From DASSNU01 sp035701265 (GTDB taxonomy: Bacteria; Gemmatimonadota; Gemmatimonadetes; Gemmatimonadales; Gemmatimonadaceae), in contig DASSNU010000023.1 of the NCBI GenBank assembly GCA_035701265.1, forward strand, positions 1 through 64,000: DNA of 64,000 nt. Reading direction: 5' to 3'. A model generated the notes under the pieces. That model saw only the letters and a list, made by a program, of their open reading frames with translations, did not search any database and was not told the origin of the DNA. The translations under genes were made by a program, and so were the position numbers. Shown piece after piece: positions 23,151-32,911 of this stretch (position 1 is the first letter of the stretch; each line of letters begins with the position of its first letter).

Positions 23151-26100
23151 TCAGGGACTGGCGCTGAATGCCTCGTCCGGCTCCAGCGATTCCGGCTCCC
23201 CGCGTTGATCGGCCAGCGGCATGACGGGCTGCTCGACGCTCAATTCCGCCTCGTCCACCGTGCGTCCGCGCATCCGCACGCTCACGAACGACGACACGCC
23301 CGGCTCCTGCATGGTCACGCCGTAGACGGCGTCGGCGGCCTCGGTGGTGGTGCGCGGGTTGTGCGTGATCACGATGAACTGTGTCTTGTTCTTGAACTCG
23401 TTGAGCATCCGGACGAACCGGCCGACGTTCTGATCGTCGAGCGGCGCATCGACCTCGTCGAGCAGGCAGAACGGGCTCGGCTTGGTGAGGAAGATGCCGA
23501 AGAGCAGCGAGAGCGCCACCAGCGCGCGCTCCCCGCTCGAGAGCAGGTGAATGCGCTGCGTCCGCTTGCCGCGCGGGGAAGCGCGGACCTCGATGTCGCA
23601 GTCCAGCGGCGCGCTCGGATCTTCGAGCGCGATGTCGCACTCGCCGCCGCCGAAGAGCGTGAGGAAGATCTGCCGGAAGTTCTCGCGGACCTGCGCGAAC
23701 GTGGCGAGGAACAGCTCGCGCGCGGTGGCGTCGATCTCGCGGATGGCCTGCTGCAGCGACGTGCGCGCTTCGGCCAGGTCCGCGCGCTGTGTGGTGAGGA
23801 AGTTGAGGCGCTTGAGCTCTTCCTCGTGCTCCTCAACGGCCAGTGGATTCACGGGGCCGATCGCGTCGAGCTCGGCGCGCAGCGTGTCGAGCTCCGCGCG
23901 TAGTGCGTCGGCATCGGCGTCCACCGGCGTGACCGTCTCCAACATGGCCTCCAGCGGCTGCCGCCATTCCGCTTCCAGCCGCTCGCGAATGGCCGTGCGT
24001 CGCCCGGACAGCTCGCTCAGCCGCAGCTCCGTGTGGTGCAGCTCATCGGCCAGCGCGGTGGCGGCGTGCCGTGCGGCATCGAGCGCGTGGTCCGCGCGCT
24101 CCAGCGCCGCGTCCGCCTCGTGCACGGCGCGCTCCGCGGCATCGAGCCGTGCCGCGCTGTCGGACACCGCGGTGCGGCGCGACTCGCGCTCCAGCTCCCA
24201 CCCGGCCATGTGCTGCGCCAGGACGCCGTCCGCGTTGGCGATCTCGCTCAGCTCGGCGGCCAGCGCCTGCAACCGCGCGACAGCGGTGGATGCTTCCTCG
24301 CCCAGCCGGCGCTCCCGGTCGGCGGCCACCTGCAACCGCGCCTGGAGCTGCGCTTCGTCCACCTGCGCGCGCGTGCGCTCCTCGCGCGCGCGCTCGAGCG
24401 CCTGTTCCGCCTCCTCCAGCCGCGTGCGCGCCGCGGCGAGCTCCTCCTGTGCGCGATCGAGCTGGAGCACCTGCGCCGACTGGGCCTCCTCCACACCGCG
24501 CGTGCGCTCGAGCAGCTCGCGGCGGCGCACGGAAAGGCGCTCGACGTGTGCGTCCACGCTGGCCAGCTCGCGCTCGATGCGCTGCCGGCGGCGCTCGCAT
24601 TCGTCGCGCTCTTCGGCGGCGGTGCGCACGCGGTGGCGCGCCGTGGCTTCGTCTTCCGCTGCGGTGGCGACGGCGGCGTCGGCGTCCTCCAGCTCCGCGC
24701 GTGCGGCGTCGGAGCGCTCGGACGCCGCCGTCCGCTCCGATTCCGCAGTCTCGAGCTCGGCGCGCAACGCGCTCAACTCCGCGCGACGGCGGAGCGGTCC
24801 CGGACCCGCGGTACGCCCGGGGAGCCAGACGGCACCATTGGCATCGACGAACGCGGTGCCGTCGTCCGCGGCGGCGCCCATGGCGCGCGCCCGGCCGAGC
24901 AGCGCGCGCACCCACGCGCCCGCCGGTTCCGTTACCGCGACCATCTCCGCCAGACTGTCGGCGGCGCGCGCGTGTTCCGGATCCGGGTGGACGTCCAGCG
25001 GGAGCAGCAGCAGCGGGCCGGGAGCGGCTTCGTCGTGCCAGGCGCGAATGGCGTCGGCCACCTGGCGGTCGCGCACGAGCACGGCGTTGAGCGTGGAGCC
25101 CAGAAAGCGCTCGATGGTGGCGGCGGGGCGTGCGCTCGCGGCAATGAAGTCGCTGAGCGGGCCGAGGATGGCGCCGTCGCCAAAGCGGTCCCGCTCGTGC
25201 AGCAGCCGCGCCGCGGCGGGAGCGAGACCCACGCGCTCGCGCTCCAGTCCCTCGAGCGCCGTCACGCGCCCGCGGAGCGAGGTGCACGTTTCTTCGGCGC
25301 GGAAGAGATCGGTGCGCGCGGCGGCATCATCGTGCCGCGCGCGCTCGGCGCGCTCGCGCGCCGCGGTGACATGGAGCGCGAGCTCGGCGGCAGCGCGTTG
25401 CGCGTCCTCCGCGCTCTGCGCGGCGAGCGCGAGTTCGCTCCCGGCACGCTCCCGCACATCGGCCAGTTGCTCGCCCTCCGCCGCCAGTGCGGCGGCGCGT
25501 GCCTCCAGCTCCTCCAGCTCGCGCAGCGCTCCCTGATGATCGAGCTCCAGCTCGTGCGCCTGGTCCCGCAGCGCCCGGGCGTGGCGCTCCGATTCCTCGA
25601 ATGCGCTGCGGGCCGCCGAGACCGCGCCGCGCGCGGCATCCTCGGCCGCCTCGCGTGCGCGCAGTGCCTCGCGTGCGCGGAGCAGGTCGGATTCGACCGC
25701 CTGGCGCTCGCGCTCCGCGGCCGCGCGGCCTTCCGCCAACTGCGTCTCGAGCGCCTCTTCCTGACGGCGCTCCTCCTCGGCGCGCACGCGCCGCGCGGTG
25801 GCGTTGCGCTGCCGCTCCTCGGCCACGCGGATCTCGCTCTCCAGGCGGAGGAGCGCCTGCTGCTCCTCGCTCACGAGACGCGCCAACTCGGTGCGCGCGC
25901 TCTCCGCGGCGGCACGCGCCGCGTGCGTGTCGTCGCGCGCACGCTCGGCGTCGCGCACGGCGTTTTCCGCGGCAGGCACTGCGTCGCGCAGCTCCGTGCC
26001 GCGCGTCTCCAGACGCGCGAGCTCCTCGCGCCACGCTTCCATCTCGCGCGCGGCGAGCGTGAGCTCCACCGCGAAGCGCCGGCTGCGCAGCTCGGTGAAG

Positions 26101-26741
26101 CGCTCCGCCCGGCGGCGCTGCCGCGACAGCGAGCGCACCTGGCTCTGCACTTCGGACAGGAGATCATCCAGCCGCGCCAGGTCTGCCGCCGTCTCCTCCA
26201 GGCGCCGCTCCGTGCTCCGCCGCCGGTCGCGGTACAATCCCACCCCCGCCGCCTCCTCGAACAGCTCGCGGCGATCGTCCGGGCGGTCGGAGAGGAGCGC
26301 GTCGATCATCTTCGCCTCGATCACCACTCCGGCATCCGCGCCCAGTCCGGTGCCGCGCAGCAGATCCTGGATGTCGCGCAGGCGGCAGGGCGCGCCGTTG
26401 AGGAGATAGTCGCTCTCCCCGGAGCGCGAGAGCCGGCGCGTGATCACGACCTCGCGAAACGCCACCGGGAGCGCGCCATCGTCGTTCTCGAAGAAGAGCG
26501 ACACCTCGGCAATGTTCACCGGCCGGCGCGCGGACGAGCCCTGGAAGATCACCTCCTCCATCTTCGCGCCGCGGAGCAGCCGTGCCCGCTGCTCGCCGAG
26601 CACCCAGCGCACGGCATCGGAGACGTTCGACTTGCCGCAACCGTTCGGGCCGACGATCGCGGTGACCCCCGGCTCGAAGACGATGTCCGTCCGGTCGGCG
26701 AACGACTTGAAGCCATGCATCTCCAACCTGGTCAGTCGCAC
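23151..26741 (-). CDS. smc: Chromosome segregation protein SMC
   Basis: The 1196-residue condensin subunit has an N-terminal ATPase half (HGFKSFADRT, Walker A GPNGCGKSN at about 32-40), two long coiled coils, a hinge in the middle and the C-terminal half with the ABC signature LSSGERALVALSLL and Walker B FCLLDEVDAPLDD. The signature has Ser in place of the more usual LSGGE glycine, seen in other bacterial SMCs as well. SMC organises and segregates the nucleoid with ScpA and ScpB, which are not in the window. The GTG start overlaps the stop of the upstream SPOR gene by one base. Confidence 0.97.
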   Translation of the reverse strand: MRLTRLEMHGFKSFADRTDIVFEPGVTAIVGPNGCGKSNVSDAVRWVLGEQRARLLRGAKMEEVIFQGSSARRPVNIAEVSLFFENDDGALPVAFREVVITRRLSRSGESDYLLNGAPCRLRDIQDLLRGTGLGADAGVVIEAKMIDALLSDRPDDRRELFEEAAGVGLYRDRRRSTERRLEETAADLARLDDLLSEVQSQVRSLSRQRRRAERFTELRSRRFAVELTLAAREMEAWREELARLETRGTELRDAVPAAENAVRDAERARDDTHAARAAAESARTELARLVSEEQQALLRLESEIRVAEERQRNATARRVRAEEERRQEEALETQLAEGRAAAERERQAVESDLLRAREALRAREAAEDAARGAVSAARSAFEESERHARALRDQAHELELDHQGALRELEELEARAAALAAEGEQLADVRERAGSELALAAQSAEDAQRAAAELALHVTAARERAERARHDDAAARTDLFRAEETCTSLRGRVTALEGLERERVGLAPAAARLLHERDRFGDGAILGPLSDFIAASARPAATIERFLGSTLNAVLVRDRQVADAIRAWHDEAAPGPLLLLPLDVHPDPEHARAADSLAEMVAVTEPAGAWVRALLGRARAMGAAADDGTAFVDANGAVWLPGRTAGPGPLRRRAELSALRAELETAESERTAASERSDAARAELEDADAAVATAAEDEATARHRVRTAAEERDECERRRQRIERELASVDAHVERLSVRRRELLERTRGVEEAQSAQVLQLDRAQEELAAARTRLEEAEQALERAREERTRAQVDEAQLQARLQVAADRERRLGEEASTAVARLQALAAELSEIANADGVLAQHMAGWELERESRRTAVSDSAARLDAAERAVHEADAALERADHALDAARHAATALADELHHTELRLSELSGRRTAIRERLEAEWRQPLEAMLETVTPVDADADALRAELDTLRAELDAIGPVNPLAVEEHEEELKRLNFLTTQRADLAEARTSLQQAIREIDATARELFLATFAQVRENFRQIFLTLFGGGECDIALEDPSAPLDCDIEVRASPRGKRTQRIHLLSSGERALVALSLLFGIFLTKPSPFCLLDEVDAPLDDQNVGRFVRMLNEFKNKTQFIVITHNPRTTTEAADAVYGVTMQEPGVSSFVSVRMRGRTVDEAELSVEQPVMPLADQRGEPESLEPDEAFSASP

Positions 26742-28075
26742 TAGAACGCTCTCCCAGTCCGATAGGCGATGGCGGCCACGCTGTCGTCGCTCGCGCCAAG
26801 GTCATCCCGCATGCGCGCTGCCTGTTCGGGCGAGGCGAACGCGCCGACGTACAGTGTCACGCTGCCGTCGCGTTGCAACAGTGCGTAGGCGGGCCACCCA
26901 CGCGCGCGCAGCTCCTCGGCGCGGTCGTGCGCGTTCGCCACCGTCACGTGCTCGGCCACGCGCAACGCGTAGGGCAGACGTACGATGTCCGCGCCTTCAC
27001 CGGCGCGGAGCGTTCCCAGGCGCCGCATCTCGCGCACGAGACGGGCGGCAGCGGCGCTGTCGCGGTACGCGCCCGCAACGACGTCGTACCAGAGCGCCCC
27101 TTCGTACGAGGCGGGTGCGTAGGTCACCGCAGGCGCACGCGCGGACCGCGCTTCGACCACGCGATCGCCGGCACCCTGCGGATTGTTGAATGAGGTGACG
27201 TGCACGGCAAAGAGCGCGGCGTCCGCGGAGTCGGTGGGATTCACGGCGGCGGGGAGCGGTGCGGTTTCCGGCGCGATGGCCGCCGCGCTCCGCTGTACCG
27301 TCTCCGCGGGCGCGCCTGGCTGTCGTGCAATGGTGGACGACGGATCGGTCCGACTGGCGCGCCACGCGTAGAGCGCCGCTCCTCCGGCGAGGACGAGCAC
27401 GCCGGCGGCGATCGCCGCCACGCGCGCCGCGCGCTGTTGCCAGAGCGAGCGCAGGCGGGTGCGGGTGCGCTGCCAGCGCCCGACCGCCACGTCGCGCCGT
27501 CGCGTCTCCACCGGAATCCACGGCGCCGTCTGTCCGGATTTGGGCTCGGGGATGGTGAACAGCACGCGCGCCGGCACGGCCTCCGGCACCGACCCCACGA
27601 GCACCACACCGTCCAGCACGCCGAGCAATTCCTCCAGCCCCGGCGCGCCGGGAGGAACGACGACGAGCAGCAAGGCATCGCCGTCGCGGAAGCCCTGCAC
27701 GAGCGATCCCCACCGCGCGCTGTGCAGGATCGCCTCGTGATCGACCGGTCCTGCGCCGCTCGGCATGACGTACAGATTCGGTGCGCCGGGCACGCCCTGC
27801 ACCACGTGACCGACCGACACGCCGTGGACGAACATGTCGTTGAGACCGTACGTCACCTCGCTGGTGAGCGCCATGAGCGGGGCGATCTCTCCCACGAGAT
27901 CGGCGATCGCAACGCGTCGCCGCCGGGCCTGCACGCGCGCGATGCCCAGCGCGACCAGCGCGGCCGCATCCGGATCGTGCGCCAGGAGTGCCACGGCGGC
28001 ACGCGTGCCCACGGCGGACGCGGCACGGCGTCCCTCGGCCTCCCAGGGAGAGATGCCCGGTTCGATCGTGATCAT
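26741..28075 (-). CDS. Single-pass membrane protein with ParA-like domain and SPOR repeats
   Basis: The 444-residue protein begins MITIEPGISPWEAEGRR. The first 200 residues look like the nucleotide-fold of tyrosine-kinase or ParA-type proteins (strands RVAIADLVGEIAP, NLYVMPSGAGPVD, ALLLVVVPPGAPGL), but no Walker A lysine loop is present, so it should not bind ATP in the usual way. A transmembrane helix follows (RVAAIAAGVLVLAGGAALYAW), then a linker and two SPOR-like units (LWYDVVAGAYRDSAAAARLV, VTLYVGAFASPEQAARM). SPOR domains bind denuded glycan at division septa. The start is placed at ATG 28075, four bases after the previous stop. Confidence 0.72.
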   Translation of the reverse strand: MITIEPGISPWEAEGRRAASAVGTRAAVALLAHDPDAAALVALGIARVQARRRRVAIADLVGEIAPLMALTSEVTYGLNDMFVHGVSVGHVVQGVPGAPNLYVMPSGAGPVDHEAILHSARWGSLVQGFRDGDALLLVVVPPGAPGLEELLGVLDGVVLVGSVPEAVPARVLFTIPEPKSGQTAPWIPVETRRRDVAVGRWQRTRTRLRSLWQQRAARVAAIAAGVLVLAGGAALYAWRASRTDPSSTIARQPGAPAETVQRSAAAIAPETAPLPAAVNPTDSADAALFAVHVTSFNNPQGAGDRVVEARSARAPAVTYAPASYEGALWYDVVAGAYRDSAAAARLVREMRRLGTLRAGEGADIVRLPYALRVAEHVTVANAHDRAEELRARGWPAYALLQRDGSVTLYVGAFASPEQAARMRDDLGASDDSVAAIAYRTGRAF

Positions 28076-28079
28076 CGCC

Positions 28080-29573
28080 TTACGGAGCTCCCTGGTAGAT
28101 CCAGTACGTATGGTTCGCGGTTCGCGCGGCGCGATCCGCCGCCTCGCGCGAGGGGAAGGGGCCGGCCACGACGCGGTAGATGGGAAGCCCCGCGACCGCG
28201 TTCGAGACGACACGCACCTGCGCGCCGTCGACGTGAATGGCGGCAGCGGTCTGGCGCGCCGCGTCCGCCGCGCGAAGCGCGGCGAACTGGACGTAGAAGC
28301 TTCCCCCCGGCGCAGCCGCGGAGAGCGAGTCGCGCGGCGGCAGCGTGCTCGTACTGTCGAGCGGCGCCGGGCGCGTGGTGTCGAACGGTGCGAGTGAATC
28401 GCCGGACAGGGAATCGGGCGCCACCTGTACGCCGTCGAAGGTGACCGGCTGGTCGAGCCCTGCGGCGCGCGGGCGGAAGCCGTTCCAGGCCACGAAGGTC
28501 CACAGGTCCGCCGCGCCGCCGCGCACCGTGCGCACGGGCGCCGGTGCAGGCGGACGCACGAAGACCACGTCGCGTCCGCGCAGCAGCGCGAGCGTGCCGT
28601 CGGGCGCGACGGCGGGAAGATCCGGCCGCCACGCCGTGGCGACGGTGGCCACCAGCCGGTCGCCCCCGATGTCGATCACCCACGCGGAGTCGCTCTCCGC
28701 GCCGCGCGCGAAGAGATAGTGCCCGCTGGGGTCCATGCGCAGCTCGGCTGCCTGGGCGGGGAGCGTGATGCGCGTGGTCACCTCGCCGGTGTAGCGATCC
28801 ACCACCAGCAGCTCGCTCGCGGAGTCGGTGGCGATGTAGATGCGATCGCCGCTCGGTGTGGTGACGATGGCGTGGACCGGATGGCCGGCATCGATGTCGC
28901 GTTCCGTCTGCAGGTCGCGCGTGCGGAGGCTGGTGATCTGCGCCGCGGAGGCGAAGTAGATGCGATCGCCCATTGGCGTCCCCGTCATGCGCGCTGGCCG
29001 GGGGAGCACGGTGCTGTCGGTGACGAGCGAGTCCGGCGGGCGGATCTTCCAGACCACGGTGCTGTTGCCGTGATCGACGGCGACGAGGAGCGCGCCGTCG
29101 GGCTCCGGGAATATCGCGCGCGGAGCGCGCTTGGGGACGAAGCTCCACTGTTCCTCCGGCAGCAACCGGAGGACGTGTCCCGCATTGGTCACGCCGAACA
29201 CTGCGCGCCCGTCGCCCGACGTGACGTGGGTGAGGTGCGCCGGGCCATCGCGGCTCACCGTGCCCAGCCGGAGATCCACGCGATAGGGTGCGTCGCGCGT
29301 GTCGAGCGCCGCGAGCGTCGCTCCCTCACCGTCGAATCCCAGCACGCGCTCCGTGGCGGGCGCGGGAGCGGAGGAGGTCCAGATCAGCGAATCCAGATCG
29401 GGATACGCGAATGCGCGCACCGCACCTCCCGCACGCGGAATCCGGAGGGCGAGCTGGTCGGCGCCGCTGGGGGCGCCGATGGAGACAGGGGAATCGGATG
29501 CGGAGGAGCCAGCGCTCTCCCGGTGGCCGCACGCGACCAGCACGAGCGCCATCACGAGGAGCTTCGTTCGCAC
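28080..29573 (-). CDS. Lipoprotein with beta-propeller and C-terminal SPOR domain
   Basis: The 497-residue protein has a clear lipoprotein signal (MRTKLLVMALVLVACGH). About 300 residues of repeated beta strands follow in the style of WD40/NHL propellers (GDRIYFASAAQITSLRTRD, GDRIYIATDSASELLVVDRY, GHYLFARG). A Ser/Pro/Asp-rich linker leads to a C-terminal SPOR domain (FYVQFAALRAADAARQTA ... IYRVVAGPFPSREAAD). It lies directly upstream of a second SPOR protein, so both probably act at the septal cell wall. Function beyond glycan binding is unknown. Confidence 0.75.
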   Translation of the reverse strand: MRTKLLVMALVLVACGHRESAGSSASDSPVSIGAPSGADQLALRIPRAGGAVRAFAYPDLDSLIWTSSAPAPATERVLGFDGEGATLAALDTRDAPYRVDLRLGTVSRDGPAHLTHVTSGDGRAVFGVTNAGHVLRLLPEEQWSFVPKRAPRAIFPEPDGALLVAVDHGNSTVVWKIRPPDSLVTDSTVLPRPARMTGTPMGDRIYFASAAQITSLRTRDLQTERDIDAGHPVHAIVTTPSGDRIYIATDSASELLVVDRYTGEVTTRITLPAQAAELRMDPSGHYLFARGAESDSAWVIDIGGDRLVATVATAWRPDLPAVAPDGTLALLRGRDVVFVRPPAPAPVRTVRGGAADLWTFVAWNGFRPRAAGLDQPVTFDGVQVAPDSLSGDSLAPFDTTRPAPLDSTSTLPPRDSLSAAAPGGSFYVQFAALRAADAARQTAAAIHVDGAQVRVVSNAVAGLPIYRVVAGPFPSREAADRAARTANHTYWIYQGAP

Positions 29574-29600
29574 GGGGGAAACCTAGGCGCGCCGGCCGGG

Positions 29601-29634
29601 GGAAACAAGAAGCGCCCGGCGCACATCCGGGCGC
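29601..29634 (-). terminator. Intrinsic terminator, leftward
   Basis: On the minus strand GCGCCCGG and CCGGGCGC form an 8-bp stem (29634-29612) followed by TTCTTGTTTCC. It ends the mRNA coming from the peptidase/PD40/barrel gene. Confidence 0.7.
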
Positions 29635-29646
29635 GGCGGCGATGCA

Positions 29647-29682
29647 CACCGGGCTCCCACCACGACGTGCGGGAGCCCGGTG
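29647..29682 (-). terminator. Second hairpin after the barrel gene
   Basis: CACCGGGCTCCC (29647-29658) pairs perfectly with GGGAGCCCGGTG (29671-29682), a 12-bp stem with a 12-base loop just past the stop codon. It has no T-run; it may protect the mRNA 3' end or help the terminator that follows. Confidence 0.5.
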
Positions 29683-29698
29683 CCGTGCCGGTGGAGCA

Positions 29699-32600
29699 TC
29701 AGAAGCTCGGGCCGAGGGAGAAGCGCCAGTACCCCTTGGTGGCCACCTGCGCGTCCTCCGGTACTGCGTAGTCCCAGCGCAGCACGGCGATCCCGAACAG
29801 GTTCGCGCGGATGCCGAAGCCGTGGCTCGTGAGCAGGTTGCGCTGTTGCGTGGGGTCGTGCGCCGTGGCGGCACGCGCGAAGCTCACGTGCTGCCCGCTG
29901 AACCAGGCGATGCCGGCATCGTAGAAGACCACGCCTTCGATGGGCGGGAGTCCGATGATTCCCAGTGCCGCCCCCTGCCGCAGAATCGGGAAACGCAGCT
30001 CGACATTGGCCACCACCACGCGGCTCCCCAGCAGCGGGGAGCATCGCGCGAGCGCATCGAGCGAGGTGCTGGAGATGTCGCACTGGCTGGTGTCGAACGA
30101 GCCGAGCCGGTCGAAGGTGGTTCGCTCGTATCCGCGCAGGATGAGCGGATTGCCGATCGACTTGCGCAGCGTGTCGGCATCGCGCCCCACGGAGAGGCTG
30201 GCCATCCCCCGCGCGGCGATCGTCAGATAGTTGAAGAGAATCGGCTGGTACTTGCGGACGTCCACCAGGTAATCCATCCACCGGAAGCGTCCCACCGCCG
30301 GCTGCACCTCGAGACGATACCGGTGGCCCATGATGGGACCCACGGAGCCGAAGAGCGCGTTGTCGGACACGTAGGCCGCGTACGGTTGCATGTAGCTGAT
30401 CGTGCTCTGGTGGAGCACGCTGTCGCGGCGGAAGGCGGTCGTGAACAGCCCGTCCTGGATGAGCGCGGAATAGAACTCGTCGGTGCGCGAGACGCTGGTG
30501 AAGCGCGCGCCCAGCTCGAAGCGCTCGAACCGGTTGAGCGGATACGCCCCGAATCCGAAGACCTGCCGCTGCACGTTGCGCGAGATCGCGACGTTCAGCA
30601 CGCCGTTGCTCGCGTCGCCGTCCAGGAACTCGTCCCCCAGGTAGTACGGTTGCTGCTGCACGCCCGCCGCGTACTGGAATCGGTGCGCGAGATTGGCGTA
30701 CTCCGCCAGGACCTGCGCCTCGCTCACGCGCCCGTTGATCGCGCCGGCGAAGGCGAGCTGGTTGTTGCCGAGCAGATCGGTGAGGACGATGGTTGTCCCG
30801 CCGAAGAAGTTGTTGCCGAAGTTCTCGTTCGCGTAGCTGATCGTCGGACGGACGACGAAGGCCGGCGAGTAGTGCACCTTGTACGGGTAGCGGAGAAATC
30901 GCGACGTGTCGGGGAGGGCGAGCGACGCGCTGTCCAGCAGCTCGGCCACGGTGACGGGTGCGCGCTCGGCAGCGCTGTCCGCGGCGAGCGTCTCCGACGG
31001 GCGGAACGTGCCGGAGGCGCGATCGCGGTAGAGCGACCTGGTGGCGACGGTAACGCTCGTATCCATGGTCGAGCGTCCGGGGCGAATGTCGCTACTGTCG
31101 ACGGCGGGCGCCTCGGCCACGACAGGCGCCGCCTCGACGAGCGGCCGCTTGCGCAGCAGCGCCGGATTGTCGATCGCCCAGACCGTGTATTCCCCGTTCT
31201 CGTAGTACGTGAACGCCAGACGATCCGCGCCGTGCGCCCAGGTGATGGCCGGGCTGTACTGCGTGGCGGCCAGCACGCCACCCACCACGTTCGTCAACTG
31301 GTAGTGCTGCTGCTCCGCGAGCGCGTACAGGTAGAGGTTCTGCACACCGTTGCGGTCGGAGACGTACGCGATGAACTGCCCGTCCGGCGACCACATGGGG
31401 TTGATGTTCAACCCCGCCTGTCCGGGGAGGACCTCCAGGCGGCCCGAGTCGAGATGGTAGAGCGCGATGCGGAGCTGCCCGTAGCGGAGTACGCTGAAAT
31501 CGGCTTCGTCGCTCCGGTCGGTGGCGAAGGCGATCGTCTGTCCGTCGGGCGACCACTGCGGCTGCAGATCGCCGTGCACGTCGTTGGTGAGCTGCCGGAG
31601 TCCGGTGCCGTCGGCGTTCACGATGTACAGATCGCTGATCCCGCCGTGATAGCCGGTGAAGACGAGCTGCTTCCCGTCCGGCGACCAGCTCGGGCTGGTC
31701 ACCCCTTCCAGCGGCAGGTCGAGCGGATCGCTCACTTTCTGCCGGTCGACATCCAGGATGTACAGCACGTCGCGCCCGCCACGCTGCGCGGTGAACGCCA
31801 GGCGATGGCCGTCGGGAGAGAATGCGCTCTGCGAGTAGAGCAGGCGCAGCTCCTCGAAGTTGGGGTTGGTGGTGCTCTTGATCAGGCGCTTGATGCGCTT
31901 GCCCGTGTGCGCGTCCGCCAGCCAGAGATCGATGAACACCTGTCCCTTGAAGAAGCTGCCGTTGGACAGGAAGGCAATCGTGCGCCCGTCCGGGGAGAGC
32001 GAGGGGGCGAGGAACACCGAGCCGCCCGTACGCCGCTCCGTCAACAGCGCGGACGCGAACTTCCGCGGGCGCTCCAGCTCCGCCACGCGCGGAAGGTGCT
32101 TGGCCTGCATGGCCTCGCGCCATTCATCGCCCAGATCGTCGAGCGTCTCTCCCGTCTCGCGCTCGATCGCCCGCTCCACGCCCAGGCTGGGGATGGCGTT
32201 GAAGATCGCGCCCAGCGTCGTGTCGCCGAAGCGCTGGCCGAGAAAGGTCACGAAGGACGCGCCGAACGTGTACGGATTGAAGCGGTCCGGCCGCTCGTCC
32301 AGCTCGCGCGCGGTGGGAAGGTTTCCGTTCAGCGCCGCGTCGCGCATGATGGTGGAGATGTACGGATCCACCGGGCCGATGGAGAGATACTGCGCCGCGC
32401 CCTCGAACAGCCACAGCGGCGGATTGACGGCGGCGAGCGTCTGCAGTCCTTCCCCCGCGCGGCCGTGCGCGAAGATGTCGTACTGGAAGGCGTGCGTCAT
32501 CTCGTGCGTCAACACCTGGTCGAAGCTGCCGTAGTCGCCGGTGAAGGGAAGCAGGATCCGGTGCCGCTGCGCTTCCGTCACCCCGCCCGTGAACTCGCCC

Positions 32601-32911
32601 AGGTCGCCGAGCACGTTGTTCTGCCCGAAGTCCGCACGCGACGCGAACAGGATGATCGGCTTCTTCTCGCGGAACTCGTAGTTGAAGATGCGGGAGAGCC
32701 GCCCGTATGCCCGTTCGGCCATCCGCGCGGCATCCTGCGCCGCGCGCGCTTCCGCAGGGTAGTAGTGGATCAGGAAGTGTTCGGTCTCGATCACCTGCCA
32801 GTCGAAGTGATCGTACTGCACCTGGTTCTTGCCGAAGTACCCCTGCGCGCGCAGGGGGGACGCGACGAGCAGTGCCAGGGCGACGGTCGCCCACCCCCAG
32901 TTCCTGGTCAC
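29699..32911 (-). CDS. Metallopeptidase MA-like, PD40 propeller and Omp85-type barrel protein
   Basis: The 1070-residue exported protein has three parts. After a signal peptide (cut near RAQ/G, residue 23) comes a gluzincin-like domain with HEMTH at 136-140 and a candidate third ligand in WLFEGAAQYLS. Residues of about 270-580 hold PD40/TolB-type propeller blades (PSLSPDGRTIAFLSNG, PSWSPDGKQLVFTG, PQWSPDGQTIAFATD). From about 690 to the terminal Phe is a beta-barrel of the Omp85/surface-antigen type (NFGNNFFGGTTIVLTDLLGN, FSLGPSF). The last residue is Phe, as expected for outer-membrane insertion. It is coupled to rsfS by a GTGA overlap. Confidence 0.85.
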   Translation of the reverse strand: MTRNWGWATVALALLVASPLRAQGYFGKNQVQYDHFDWQVIETEHFLIHYYPAEARAAQDAARMAERAYGRLSRIFNYEFREKKPIILFASRADFGQNNVLGDLGEFTGGVTEAQRHRILLPFTGDYGSFDQVLTHEMTHAFQYDIFAHGRAGEGLQTLAAVNPPLWLFEGAAQYLSIGPVDPYISTIMRDAALNGNLPTARELDERPDRFNPYTFGASFVTFLGQRFGDTTLGAIFNAIPSLGVERAIERETGETLDDLGDEWREAMQAKHLPRVAELERPRKFASALLTERRTGGSVFLAPSLSPDGRTIAFLSNGSFFKGQVFIDLWLADAHTGKRIKRLIKSTTNPNFEELRLLYSQSAFSPDGHRLAFTAQRGGRDVLYILDVDRQKVSDPLDLPLEGVTSPSWSPDGKQLVFTGYHGGISDLYIVNADGTGLRQLTNDVHGDLQPQWSPDGQTIAFATDRSDEADFSVLRYGQLRIALYHLDSGRLEVLPGQAGLNINPMWSPDGQFIAYVSDRNGVQNLYLYALAEQQHYQLTNVVGGVLAATQYSPAITWAHGADRLAFTYYENGEYTVWAIDNPALLRKRPLVEAAPVVAEAPAVDSSDIRPGRSTMDTSVTVATRSLYRDRASGTFRPSETLAADSAAERAPVTVAELLDSASLALPDTSRFLRYPYKVHYSPAFVVRPTISYANENFGNNFFGGTTIVLTDLLGNNQLAFAGAINGRVSEAQVLAEYANLAHRFQYAAGVQQQPYYLGDEFLDGDASNGVLNVAISRNVQRQVFGFGAYPLNRFERFELGARFTSVSRTDEFYSALIQDGLFTTAFRRDSVLHQSTISYMQPYAAYVSDNALFGSVGPIMGHRYRLEVQPAVGRFRWMDYLVDVRKYQPILFNYLTIAARGMASLSVGRDADTLRKSIGNPLILRGYERTTFDRLGSFDTSQCDISSTSLDALARCSPLLGSRVVVANVELRFPILRQGAALGIIGLPPIEGVVFYDAGIAWFSGQHVSFARAATAHDPTQQRNLLTSHGFGIRANLFGIAVLRWDYAVPEDAQVATKGYWRFSLGPSF

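Noticed and set aside
24033..26744. A 903-codon plus-strand frame across smc
   Set aside because: The minus-strand frame encodes a textbook SMC with Walker A, signature and Walker B. The plus frame is Arg/Ala/Leu-biased shadow sequence.
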